From Zygnema cylindricum (Eukaryota; Streptophyta; Zygnematophyceae; Zygnematales; Zygnemataceae), in assembly GCA_037447655.1 (NCBI GenBank), contig JBBHKE010001583.1, positions 38,394-102,393 on the forward strand: 64,000 nucleotides of DNA. The letters are read 5' to 3'. Shown piece by piece: positions 49,986-62,008 of the stretch. The first letter of the stretch is position 1, and the number at the start of each line of letters is the position of its first letter. Made by a program: the position numbers and the translations under genes. The notes under the pieces were generated by a model, which saw only the letters and a program-made list of their open reading frames with translations, did no database searches and was not told the DNA's origin.

Positions 49986-50383
49986 TTATGAATTGAAACT
50001 TCACTACTGTCATGTTTACGGAATAGTCTTCTCATTCGTCACTCCTATGCAGTCCAAATAGATGCATTAGCTCGAAAGGCAAAAGTGCATCACTGTAATC
50101 TCTTGTATTCACAGTACCCACAGTTGTTTCCCAAGTCAGCCTTTCTACACATGCACACAGCAATTCCACAAGACATACACATCCTTAGTAATCATCATCT
50201 ACCGGATGTTGAACTGATAAATATTGTTTTCGGGGGGTGAGAGTGTTCAGGCATGTCTCGGGCCGGCAAAGGACATGGTTTGGCGGATCCCTGTACCAAG
50301 TTGTTTTTCGAGCTTCTCAGGGTCCTTCATTTTCTTCAAACCATAGACCAGCCTGTCGGATACACTTTAGAGAACGTGGCCAC
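49986..50383 (+). pseudogene. Remnant of a C5-cytosine DNA methyltransferase, retroelement-like type
   Basis: A single frame, interrupted by TGA at 49989 and at 50238, carries in order the landmarks of a C5-MTase. They are a motif I-like ETSLLSCLRNSLLIRH, a strand-2-like VQIDALARKAKVHH, LPDVELINIVFGG, the catalytic Cys loop ECSGMSRAGKGHGLADP (Cys codon 50244-50246), LFFELLRVLHFLQ and the LENVA motif (ENV at 50370-50378). Each TGA falls where the family usually has Gly or Trp, so they look like decay rather than intron borders. The SRAGKGxGLxDP context resembles methyltransferases described inside retrotransposons of streptophyte algae and dinoflagellates rather than MET1, CMT or DRM. The target-recognition half is missing: the frame runs into the pyrimidine tract. 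Confidence 0.7.
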
Positions 50384-51283
50384 CTTTCCCTCTCCCTTTC
50401 CCACTCTTTTCTCTCTCTCCTCACTCTTTACTTTTTTTCAACTCTCTCTCTTCTCACCTTTTCCCTCTCGCCTTTGTTCTCTCTCCACTCTCCCTTCTCA
50501 TCTTTATTCTTTGCTCTTCCTCTCCCTCCCCCTCTCCTTTCACCTCTCCCTTTCCCTCTCCCTCTCCTTCTTCCTCTCCCTTCCTCACTCTTTCTTCCTC
50601 TCCATCTCCTCCCTTTCCTCCTCCCTCTCCCTCTTCCTGTCTTTTTTCCGCTCCGTCTTCTCCCTCTTCCTCTCTCTCCTCTCTCCCTTTCTCTCTCCCT
50701 CCATCTCTCTCCTCTCTCCCTCCATCCCTCTCCTCTCTCCTCTCTCTCTCCTCCATCTCTCTCCCTCTCCCCTCTCTCCTCCCACTCTCCACTCTCTCTA
50801 TTCTCTTCTCTCTCTTGTCCCTCTCTCGCTTCCTCTCCCTCTCTTTTCTCTTTTCTCCTTTCCCACTCCCTCTCCTCTCCTCTCCTTCCCCCTCTTCCTC
50901 TCGCCCTTGTCACCCTTGTCCTCGCCCTTCGCCTTTCCCTCTCCCTCTCCCTCTCCCTCTCCCTCTCCCTTTGCCTCTCCCTCTCTCTCGCCCTCGCCCT
51001 CGGTTTGCTTCCGCCTCCACCTCCGTCACTACCACTGCCTCCACCTCTACCTCTCCCCCTCCTTCCTATCCCTCTCCCGCTTCCTCTCCTTCTCTCTCCT
51101 CTCTCTCTCCTCTTCCTCTCCTCTTTCTCTCTCCTCTCTCCTCTCTCCTCTCTCTTATCTCCACCACTTCCTCTCCTCTCTCCTCTCTCTTATCTCCTCT
51201 CTCTTAACTCCACTCTCTTCTCTTCTCTCCTCTCCTCTCCTCTCCTCCCCTCTCCCCTCCCCCCTCTCCCCCTCTTCCTCTAG
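50384..51283 (+). repeat. ~900-bp pure pyrimidine tract
   Basis: CTCTCC, CCCTCT, TCCTCTC and similar units with very few purines over about 900 bases. Several hundred-codon frames on either strand are consequences of the composition. The tract ends CTCTTCCTCTAG at 51283. Confidence 0.95.
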
Positions 51284-51535
51284 ATCCCTTGGATCTTCCA
51301 GCACTTTAACTCTAGCTCTCCCATCTCACTCCACCTCGCATTTGCCAACCTGACGTCCGAATGCAACCAGCTGGCTCGGTGGATTGGAGAGGGTGGTGTC
51401 CGGGTGTCGCAGCGCTTGAGGCTTCCTGGGCTTGCACTTGAAATCTTGTCGAGTCTGACTTTCTCAGGCAGCAAAAGACTTTCAACACATTGGCTAACAG
51501 TACAGATGTACAAACACCACAAGGTCATACGTTGA
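51284..51535 (+). other. Stop-free segment after the pyrimidine tract, function unknown
   Basis: Directly after ...CTCTAG the plus strand has an open frame beginning IPWIFQHFNSSSPISLHLAF and containing LTSECNQLARWIGEGG and LRLPGLALEILSSL, ending at a stop near 51533. A pyrimidine tract plus TAG looks like a 3' splice site, so this may be an exon. No family is recognised, and a minus-strand frame is also open. Confidence 0.3.
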
Positions 51536-53860
51536 GGAAGTTGGGATGCAAGCCGATTTGCGCAAATTTGCCTATTTTTTTGGTTTCTTCATTAACAAAT
51601 AAACCGAACAAAATCTGATATTTTCCAGGGTATTATTGGCCAACAAACTTCAGTGTTTAACCATCTTTGATGATACACTGGTGTAGTTCTAGAGGTGAAA
51701 TTTGAATCACCCAAAAGGTAAGCCGACTCGATAGTCACATTTTGGAGAAATATATTGGCCATGTAATTTGGGAGTTTTATAATATACTGTCCTATGTTGC
51801 AAAAGAATATCTGGTGAACTGTATTCACATCAATTATTTCAAAAGGAAGACATCATGTACGAGGGATCCTGTGGTTAGCTAAATAGTCACACTAAGATCA
51901 TAAACAACCTTTTAATGCCACCATCTTTCATTCATGTAAAATGTTAAGCCTGTTAATAAGAATGCGCCTACAAATTGCTAAAGCCTAAACCAAGGATATC
52001 AACATTTGCCATCAATATCTCAAACATAAGCAACTAAATTAGTCATAACATTCAAAAAGAATTGAGAGGACTTGAGAGGCTTCTCAGCCAGGCTGATGAA
52101 GAAAGAAGAAAAGATGGGAACCTCCAATAAATGAGAATGACCTTTGACCGACGGAGAGCTTGTATTATTTTAACGGAGGATATGTAAAGATGAAGGAAAT
52201 CGTATACATCATCTATGTGGGACCTTAAAGGAACCACCAGTGGAACGCCTGTACAAAAAACAAAAGGTGAAGTTAATCCCAAGTGTAAAAATCACAGCAT
52301 TCTGGTTCTAAAGCATACATCTTCACAAGTTTGCACATGTTGAACATGATCCTTTTCTCTGGAAATGTATATTTAGTGTGAAGTATTTTTCTAAGCGCGA
52401 ACCGTGTCACAAAATGAAGACGACCTTTTTGAGCTTGGAAAAGCCAAGCATCGAGCTTCCCAAATCCACTTAGAAGGGATTGCAAGCCAACCCAAACTAG
52501 TGATGTTTACTGATTAAACAATGAGAAGACAATTAGAAGGCAATTGACACACAAATTAGTACTCAATTACAGGCAGCAAGACTTGTACTCTAAACAGACC
52601 ATAAGTTTCAATCTGCGACTTGACTATACGGGCAGTAATGTACAAACAATACTAAACTGAAAAGTACACAAAAGATATGTGTTTAGTATTCTCTACAGCA
52701 CTGAGCACACCCTATGTTTTGCCGTCAACACCAGAGTAGATAAATTTCAGCGTCATGGCTTCAATTTATCCGTACAGAGGCATCAACAAGTTAAAATTAC
52801 TGGTGACAACACTAATTCTCAACCTAACTTTTTTTCAAAAACTCATACGATATGGTTCTGTGCGTTATTACTAAAAAACGTAATAAGCATCAACAGTCTC
52901 TTACGTATTGCCCAGAACTAACCCAGATCCTTTCACTTTTTCCTTTTAGCGTGAGAGTGCCAGCCACCTTCAACTTATTTACAACTCTCCAGGCATAGGA
53001 TTTTCTTCAAAAACCAGCATTTAAAAAAAAAAATCCAACTCCAAAAGAAGAAAACAATGTGAGATTTGAACAGCCTCAGAACCGGGAAAGAAAAGTGAAG
53101 GGTTTTAAAAAAGTCAAAATTGACTCATCAACATAACCTCCTGTTTCCTGGCAACATGCAACCTGAAAAGGTTTCAAGAAAACTTTTACACAAACTGAAA
53201 AGAAATACCCTCTCTTCAGAAAGAATTGCTAATCTGATTCAACCTTAACCTCCCTGCCGGAGAGGCACATTATTTTTGTGATTCAGAAAAAAAATTATTT
53301 TGTATAACCCACTGCTCCCGACACAATTTTGTTCCTCTGTGAATAATTGTCATCACCATTATCATCATCATTAAATAAGGTCATTTTCACCACTAAGACA
53401 ACAATTGTTTCTCTGTGAATAGTTGTCATCACCATTATCATCATCGTTAAATAAGGTCATTTTCACCACTAAGACAACAATTAGCTTGCTGAGGAAAAAA
53501 CACATACAGCTTTTGCTTTTTTAACAAACTCAAATCAATCTTCAACAAAAGAAAAAGCGAAAAAAAAATGTAGGTCATTATCATTTAGAAACCAACAAAT
53601 TTTAGCCCAGACGAAGAAAACCTCGTAACCAGAAAATAGAAAAAAAAACATAAACACTAACTGTTTTTTTTCAAGAACTCCAAACCAGCCTTAAGAAAAA
53701 TTCCCCACTTTTAAATTTCACACTTGCCATGCAAGCACATGAGAACAGATTACCTAAAAGCATGCATTTCACAAAGAAAACCCATAAAAGGAACAAGAAG
53801 ACCATTGCTTACTTCTACATCACATATATTCCTGCTTGGCATACGTAACAATTCATAAAC
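51536..53860. other. Intergenic, nothing firmly supported
   Basis: Minus-strand frames at 52485-52273 (FGKLDAWLFQAQKGRLHFVT) and 52282-52052 (VPLVVPLRSHIDDVYDFLHL) could be exons but no family is recognised and no consistent splice chain links them to the gene upstream. A tandem duplication lies at 53331-53482. The rest is AT-rich. Confidence 0.35.
53331..53482. repeat. ~75-bp tandem duplication
   Basis: TCTCTGTGAATAGTTGTCATC or its near copy, followed by ACCATTATCATCATC and AAATAAGGTCATTTTCACCA, is present twice head to tail with one or two differences. Confidence 0.9.
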
Positions 53861-53867
53861 AGAAAGC

Positions 53868-56800
53868 TCACATGAGATAAACTTGTCGCAATTTTTCCAA
53901 TGAGTTTGCCGTTTCCGCTTGTTCTGACTCGAATGATGCCGATGCCAGAGGAACATCTGGTTTGGAACCTCCAAGAAATCCATTTTGTTCACTGTTCAGC
54001 TTCTCTAGAGCTCCCCCTTTTTCCACATACATTCCCCAGTCTCTATGACAGCTCAACTTCTCCTGCATTAAAAATTGAAAACGAACAGAAATGGTGAGAA
54101 ACAGTGAAATAGAATAGATCCCTTGGATATCAACCAACCCACTAATAACATTGCAACCAGTAAGCATGTGTCTTGAGCTCTGTTGCCTTTCAAAAACTAA
54201 AACCGATGACGATTGTCACAGCAGAAAGAAAAAATGAACAGTCAAGAGAGACCAGACATTGCTGAAAGCGACATATACTTGGCATCCTCAAAAAAACTGT
54301 AACAGCAAAATGGACCGAATACGACGACCTCCAATCGAGCATGATGCCCAACAGACCTGCAAAAGGCGATGCTTTTGAGACAGCTCCAGCAACAGCTTGG
54401 ACAGCTGTACCACATGGCCAATGTGCCTGCAGTCAAAAGGGACAAAAAAACATTCCACGCCGGAAACGTCAAGAATGACGAGCGTCACCTCATCACTTGC
54501 GAATATTATATGGGATTCTTAATGTTTGTACATGGTTCCCAACCACAACAACCGGATAGCAAGTGTCATCAAATCACGATAGAATAACTCAAAAAAATAT
54601 ATCTTACATCATCCCAAAATTAAAGTCTATGGTTGATTTTTTAAGATTGCATGTGCCTTATCCATCCCCAGGCAGACAGCAACAGCCAGATCGACCAACT
54701 GACAGCTCCAGAATGTCACTTATGCCGTTTCATAAATCTTTGCCACCAAAATAGAACAAAAGTCTCATTCGACGAGGCCACTTGCATCCATCGGAATAAA
54801 GGTTATCTGGTAGGGAGATGGGAGATCAGTGAGAGAGTCATGGGCAGCCATGTCAAGCTGTAACTAAATTTCAGGCCAATCCTTACTTCCAACACAATAT
54901 TCAATCAGGATTATGCATCTCATTATTCAAAGAGATGTACCTTGCAGAACTTCACTTCCCAAACCTATAGAGCTTTGACTTCTAACCTATACTTCTATTG
55001 TTTTGACATTAGCTTTCATCACCTTACCCTAGTCTTCGGCCAATAGAAACTTGACAGCTGGCCCTTCCCTCCCGTGACAAATGTGACAGCAACCCGTTGC
55101 CGCCGTCCAATAGGGAAGCCGCCAATGGAGATTCAGAGCGCGACAAAATAACCTGCAATTTAGAAACAATATGCAACAAATTTTTGCACAATCAACCATG
55201 GGCACCAGCCAATCCTCTCAGAGAACTGGAACAAAGGCTTAAAGTTCTTTCTTCTTTTCTGCCAAGGCAGGTATAGGGGGACTGCTTCTTTGGGAAGATC
55301 ACGAAAAAAATTACCAAAACATCGACAAAGACCATTTTTGGCAACCATCAACAGTTCCTATCCTATCCCGCAGTAAGTCAAAAACCAGAAATACGTTTGT
55401 TGTCATTTGAAACGCACATACTTACAAGGAAGAAACGGTAAATGGCACTATGTAGGATGTTGTTCCAAGGAAACTGAAAAAACATCTGTAGCACTTTGAG
55501 GACCGCATTTGTTGTGACCATTTGCTCATCAATGCAGCGATTACAAGGTATGGATAGGCGATAGAGGAGCTCCACAGTCGCTATTCGGTGACGACCCACG
55601 GCTGCCTCAGTCAGCTTTCGTTGGCAATCAACAGGGCGAGGGCAAAGGTCAAGGACCGATAAAAACTTGGGAAGATTACGAGTCACAAGCTTCAAGGCCT
55701 GTTATTGTAACCAAATATACTCGGAAGCCAAGTTATTAGCACTCAAAATATGAAGAGCTTTCAAAAAATGTATGCACAAACGACGTTTAACTGGGAATCG
55801 ATTCATGGGCTTATGCCAAGACTGACCTTGAAAATGTGAACGATACATTTATGACAGTTGGCAATAGTTTTGAATTCAAGGCACTCGCACTGAAAACTCC
55901 TAAAAAGACTGACACCCACAATGAGAAGATATCAAGAAGACAGAAATTGGTGAAAACTATAGACGTCGTTGATAACCAAAATTAAGCTTAAAAATGAAAA
56001 GGTTTAGCTTAGGAAAAACAACTTGGTTGGCACTTAACCCGAACCTCTGGGGGGATGGTAGCATAAACAGATTCATTTCATTGACATCTAGAGGAGTAAC
56101 ACACGTCGTTGATAACCAAAATCAAGCTTAAAAATGAAAAGGTTTTGCTTAGGAAAAATAACTTGGTTGGCACTTAACCCGAACCTCTGGGGGGATGGTA
56201 GCATAAACAGATTCATTTCATTGACATCTAGAGGAGTAACACATAGGATGAAACAAGATTTTAAAAAACTGTAGACAGGCTCTGTGCCTGAAATTATACA
56301 TACGAAAGGGCGATGCTACAAACTTCAACATTCAATATAAGGATCAGATATCCAGTACAAATTCAGGTCTCGAGGAATGAGGGTCTTGATATCCAGTAGA
56401 TGGAGTCAGTACATCGATATCTCGTTATCTTCAATAAAAACAGATGGGTAATTTAAAAGAGACCCTCAGGTTTGAATTGGTAGAACTGATACAGGTAGCA
56501 TGTATCATTTGACACTTTTATTGGGACAGAAATATACATCAAGTCGATGTACCGATATGGAGAGCAGCTGACTTTAACAAATGCCCAACAACAACTCTAC
56601 GATCAACAGGGAGACATGGGTCGTTAAAAATTCATCGACCAACACAAGTTTTTCAAGACAGAATTGAAGAAGTATACATTGTAAAAACATGGTACAGACG
56701 GTAACATTGTTAAGTTAGCTTATAATAGCAATCCCCGATAACTTCATTGCATAGCCAGACTTGTTCATATGGTGTAAGGAAAAGACCTGCGGCAAACTTT

Positions 56801-59800
56801 CAATGGTTGTAGCTGCATATGTTTTGTGCTGCTCCTCTTGCAACTCTTGTACTACCAGTGTCATGACGTCATCCATGTGGTCACTGAGCTCCATCACATG
56901 TACAGTCTGTTGACTATCTTTGATAGCCATTAAAGCAGCATCCACCTGTCACAAACATGCTGCCCATGGGATATTCACTTATGTTCATAATAAAACAAAA
57001 CTCTGATTCCACATGTGCCTAAACTCACATAACACTAAACAACCATGATGTTCCGACTCTAAATGAATAGTAGTACAACTTGGCGAAGCTCTCCAGATAA
57101 TACATATATGGAGAAAGTCATATCTTTTACAAAAACATGCCACCGCGTTCAAAGTTTTAGGCACAAAGGACCAACGCTCTCAAGATACGTACCCGTTCTT
57201 GTGGTTGTCCAGCTCTCAATTTCACCTTTGCTGCATTTCGCCCACCAACCTCTCCTCCCCATCTATTGGCATCTGATGTCCAACTATTTTTTGGCAAAGC
57301 CTCATTCCAAATATCCAGCTTGGGGTTGTCATTTTCGTCTACGTTTGCCATAATGTCAACCTGATGGAAAAAGGAAGCAGTAAAAAAATCTCTCAATGAC
57401 GCGGGCAACTTTGGGCCATACTGGGTTTTCCATGAATATGTGAAGGATATGAGTAGAGTCTGCGTGTAAAACTACTTTAATTAAAACCCAGGGCTTGGAA
57501 TAAAACAAAATGCACAGCAAAATATCCAAGCAAAGTCCTAAAACGTCAACACTGTTACAACAAACTCGCTTCCTACTGCTAATTTTTTTGTAAAATTGAG
57601 CAGGAAAAAAGCGAAACCCACCTTCACCACCTTCCTTATCTTCTGCAGCCCCGTCAGAACAAGCCTCCCCTTTTCTGTGATTTGGTTCCCTCGCAAATCC
57701 AGTTGAATTAGATCCGGCGCAGCACCTGATGAAAGCACAGCTGTCAACTGCTGTATGCCCTCATCCGTGATGCTATTGTCTGACAAGTCAATCGACGTGA
57801 CAGTCCTGTTTTCATTAATGGCGTCTGCAAGCTGTGAAGTATAAAATCCAGAAAACATCCGTACAGACATCCCGGCCACCCATTTAAAACAAAGGCGATT
57901 CTATGAGAGCCAGGGCAACTTAGGACATATTGCAACTTGAAATGTCAGACCAAACATACTAGAGGTCCAATATGGAGATAGGACATATTGCAACTTGAAA
58001 TGTCAGACCAAACATACCAGAGGTCCAATATGGAGATCAGAGGTCCAATATGGAGATCAGAGGTCCAATATGGAGATAGGACATATTGCAACTTGAAATG
58101 TCAGACCAAACATACCAGAGGTCCAATATGGAGATAACAGATGATTCTTTCTCATTTTCAATGTCCATGGCAGTGGAGATCTTCGATACAATCCCACATG
58201 ACCTATTCAACACATCCCTAAGCTTTTAGGTACACCTTACAGGGCTGACTAATGCAGAGCGCAGATGACATGCACATGTTACACAGTTGCATAAACTACT
58301 AAGCCTCCCCACGACCAGACGAGTGAGAGTAAGAGAGTTCCTCAGCTACAGCTCCAAGTTCACTATAAGGAACAATAGAAAAATATAATGAAGTGTTGAA
58401 AACAATCCATTCAACACATCCAAAACATCATCTAGAACGACCAGAACCAAAACAAATTCACAAACTAGCTTGAGCCAATAAAATGTGAATTCAAAAGCTG
58501 CTGTCAGTCACAGAAAGTCTGCAAAAGCCCAAGCAAGAGATAAATTCAAAGGCTAAAACTGCTGAGTTCACCTTACGAGCTTTTTTATCACCAAGACGAC
58601 ATCTGCTGAGTTGTACCCAGAGACAGGTTTCATCATTTGACCGTAGTCCCTCCAATGCTGTAGCGTATCTTTTGACCAGATACCCAACACAAAATTGGTA
58701 AAAGTTATATAGTTGGCAGCAAAGCTGGATAATGATACGTATGCCAATGAACACAAAAAAGAGAGGTCGGCTACAAAATTCAGAATGATGCATTGGCTTT
58801 GAACCCATACATATGGGCTAGAGTCATGCGAGCCACAAGATTGTGGTTGGAAGACAAAATTCGGTCTCATCACTTATAAATGTCAAAAGGTTGTTAAAAC
58901 TTGAAAACCAGCTGAACAAAAAAAAAAAACAGGATAAATGATACAAAAGTATAGATGCTCATGCCAACAAAAAAGCCCTGCCTGCAAAAAAATAAATGCA
59001 GGATGAGTTTCCGGACAGGACTGTCATTACCTTGCATCAGCAACATCAACCGGCAGCATGCGTTCATTGAATGACGATTCAACCTGGCCAGTTTCTCCAC
59101 CCTTCTTTGCCTTCTTCTGGAGACACATCACCAGAAACGCCAGAGGCATGAAAACCATGTTTTTACTGTCGAAATCATTTCAATGAAATGCTGCTAAGAG
59201 AAAATACTTGCAATAACAACAGCTCACTACACCGTGAATCGCTATTAACGTTAAGAGTTAGTATTGAGGACTGCTTTAGTGATGATCATTGTATTCCCAG
59301 TCCAAATGACGAAGACGATTGTGAATCACACGCTAAGAAAAAGAAAAGCACTATTTGTAACAATATTTTGTGTTCAGAGGGCTAAAAAAAGGGGGACGAA
59401 CTTGGTGTCATTAACAATAAACGCGATTCACAGGGTAGTGATTTCAAAATAATGCATGCGCATATCAATAGCCAATGTGCACAAAGTAAGCTCTTGAATA
59501 CCGACTTAAGAAACAACAACATGAGGAATTGAAAATTCCCCAAGCAGAAAACATTAGCAAAACTTGCTAAGGAAACAATTGGTTAGCAGAGGATTGAGAG
59601 ATGATAAACATGGTCCATCATTTAATTTAATCAGTATGAACATCATTACGTGCATAAAACTTTAGATAATCGTTAATGAACTATATTACAAACAGGGAGA
59701 AACATGTTAAATAAATTTTGACAACGTCACTGAATCTGGATTCCTGCAAGCTGATCTGGTGATTCACACAACAAGAACATGAAAAAAAGCCCTGACAAAA

Positions 59801-62008
59801 TATCCAGCATGGTAAATTGATCACAATTACTCCTTGGAGCCAAGGAGCTGCACCACCCATCACTATTAGAGTTAAACATTTTCCGGGCATTGGCTTTCTT
59901 TTGAGGCGCCAACAGAAAAATAAGAGCCCCGGAGTTGATTGTGAAGTTGCAATCAAAAATATAGACTTACTTCAAGAGAAAAACGACTTTGAGTGCCTAA
60001 AAAATAATTTTGGCTCTAATAGTGATAAGCGGCTACCATAAATGTTGAAAAAGGTTGTTTCTCACGCCAAGCAATGTCCGACAACTTGCTATTACCAGAA
60101 CCTACTGAATTGTCAGCAAAATGAACAAGAAGTAAAATGAGCTAAAAACAGTTGAAACATCTCATAAACCCATCAGTATTTTATTCTTCAACGAGCAACC
60201 TCTTTGACTAGTATTGCAGGCATTGGTAACGTACCAGAGATGCAGTCTAGTGTAAAACACTACTAAAAAAAGGCATCATCTGTATTCCTCTATGAGTGTA
60301 TCCCTTTTTTTATAAAATCTGAAGTGGCTTTTGGAGATTCACAATTCATTATAAAGAATGAAGGCTACTTTTTTGCGAGTGATACTACTTTATGAATCAA
60401 AATCAATAACCACGCAAAAATTTGCAATACGCTTACATAACTGTGTATGACCCTAGACACCACCTGGGAACAGTGTAAGACCCTCTTGTGCAAAAAATGT
60501 TAATGAAGAGACTATAGCAGCGTAGTATAGCGAGCCCTTAGCAACTTTTGCATGGAGAGTTGACCGAGGGCGCCAAATTAAGACAAGTAGTGCAAATGCA
60601 ATTTCAATGACAAATTTCAAAACAAGAGTGGTCAACTGGTTCAGTAAGCCCTACAAAAAGCTATAAAAGATAAACCTGTTTGCATGACAATCATGATACC
60701 GTCACTTTTCTTTGGAGGGCCAAAAAGTGAAAGAAGCACGAGTTGAAAATATTAATGACCAGTAGTACAATTAAATAGTTACGATATCTTTAAATCATAA
60801 TAAAAAAGACTAGTTAGCTGATCAGTTGAGCAATAAATCAATCTTGGTGCTGAACGATTTTCTTTATTTTTTGTCCTATGTCACAAAAGTGAGAACATCT
60901 GTCAGAAAGATTTCCCTACTAAAAAAAGAACCAACAATATCAACTTTTTCAGCCAACGTAAGGATACTAACACTCACACAAATTGTCATAAAAAATCTTG
61001 ACAACCTAAAATTATAAGCCAATTAAAGGTTGCAAAACAGAGTGACAAGGACAATGGCATGAAGCTTGGCAGGGAGAGAGGGAGATTGGGAGAGGGGGAG
61101 ATGTGGAGAGAGGAGATTGGGCAAGAGGGAGATTAGAAGAAAGGGAGACTGGGAGATTGGGAGAAAGGATAATCGAATAGAGGGAGATTGGGAGAGAGGG
61201 AGATGGGGAAAGAGGAGGTTGGCATACAGGGAGGCTTGTAGAGATGGAGATTGGGAGAGAGGGAGATCGCATAGTGGGAGATTGGGAGAGAGAAAGATTT
61301 GAAGAGAGAGATTGGGAGGGAGAGATTGGGAAAGGGGGAGATTGAGAGAGAAGGAAATCGGGAGAGAGGGAGTTTCGGAAAGAGGGAGAGGAGAGGGCGA
61401 GGCATTAGGTCATTGATAGATCATCACTAAATTGCTTCCTTTCGGGGAGACGAAAAAAATATAGAATCATGCAGTTCAAACCGCAAACATAAGTCCAGCT
61501 AGGGGAAAAAAAAAAGAAAAAAAAAAGAGAGAGACCAAAACCTAAAACTAGATGAAGAGGAGCATTGTGGTAAATTTATTTGAAGTACCATATAAATTTC
61601 TTCAACTGCTCAGTTTATGAACATGGCAATATCAATTGGTTTACATTTGAGTACAAGTGCGGATGAAAACTTTGACTTTGATATGCACTTTGGTTTTCCA
61701 TATAACACCTTTTTCTTCTTCTTCTTATTTTTTTTTGCCGCTCCGTTCGTGTCTCCCTCTCCTCCGCTGCTCTCATTCTCACTGCTGCTGCTCTGTGATG
61801 ACGTGTCATCGCCTTCACTGACGTCACCACTACTCAAATCATTCGACTCGGCGGCATCTCCCTCTTGAACGCTATTAAGGATCGTTTCGGAAAGAATTCG
61901 GCCTAGAAGACTGTCGCCCCTCAGATTGTCACTGCCGCGGCAAAGATCGTCCACGTGTTGCTGTCCCGAGAATCCGTTCGTGTCCGAGTTGGCACGCGGG
62001 CGCGCCAT
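53868..62008 (-). CDS. Leucine-rich repeat + SAPS-domain protein (PP6 regulatory-subunit-like)
   Basis: Ten exons join in phase to 578 residues: 62008-61655, 59116-59031, 58668-58572, 57831-57622, 57360-57193, 56945-56787, 55698-55426, 55152-55028, 54426-54357 and 54062-53868 (TGA, reading through a weak donor at 53882). The ATG at 62008 is the first after an in-frame TGA. Exon 1 is acidic/Ser-rich then Lys-rich (KKNKKKKKK). Exons 3-4 are RNI-type LRRs (CLWVQLSRCRLGD, TVTSIDLSDNSITDEGIQQL, LIQLDLRGNQITEKG). Exons 7-10 are SAPS: RHRIATVELLYRLS, VLKVLQMFFQFPWNNILHS, GHVVQLSKLLLELS and CHRDWGMYVEKGG align with human PPP6R features (RLxVVxLI, ILNMFFKYTWNNFLH, GHLTRIAN). SAPS proteins bind and direct the Sit4/PP6 phosphatase. 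Only the C-terminal half of a normal SAPS domain is present. Additional small exons in the 2.5-kb first intron cannot be excluded. Confidence 0.75.
55961..56243. repeat. ~141-bp tandem duplication in an LRR-SAPS intron
   Basis: The unit begins CGTCGTTGATAACCAAAAT and includes CTGGGGGGATGGTAGCATAA and GACATCTAGAGGAGTAACAC. The two copies are nearly identical, which implies a recent event. Confidence 0.95.
57913..58137. repeat. ~60-bp unit repeated in an LRR-SAPS intron
   Basis: GGACATATTGCAACTTGAAA with CAGACCAAACATAC and AGAGGTCCAATATGGAGAT occurs three times; the last part of the unit alone is repeated further between copies 2 and 3. Confidence 0.95.
59225..59440. mobile_element. Small MITE-like element with terminal inverted repeats
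   Basis: The left end CACTACACCGTGAATCGC and the right end, read on the opposite strand as CACTACCCTGTGAATCGC, are inverted repeats about 216 bases apart. The inner parts of the ends (TATTAACGTTA and TTTATTGTTA) also resemble each other. The interior has no coding capacity beyond short frames. It lies in the first intron of the LRR-SAPS gene. A clear target-site duplication is not seen. Confidence 0.6.
61066..61395. repeat. GGGAGATTGGGAGAGA minisatellite
   Basis: Irregular 9-18-base units of GGGAGATT and GGGAGAGAGG over about 330 bases in the first intron of the LRR-SAPS gene. Confidence 0.9.

Noticed and set aside
50237-51353. Two overlapping ~350-codon plus-strand frames rich in Leu/Ser/Pro and matching minus-strand Arg/Glu frames
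   Set aside because: They arise from the pure pyrimidine tract. Only the first ~45 codons of one of them (the methyltransferase remnant) have family content.
60453-60635. Hydrophobic 60-codon minus-strand frame
   Set aside because: It lies in the 2.5-kb first intron of the LRR-SAPS gene. No acceptor-donor pair fits the phases, and no family was recognised.
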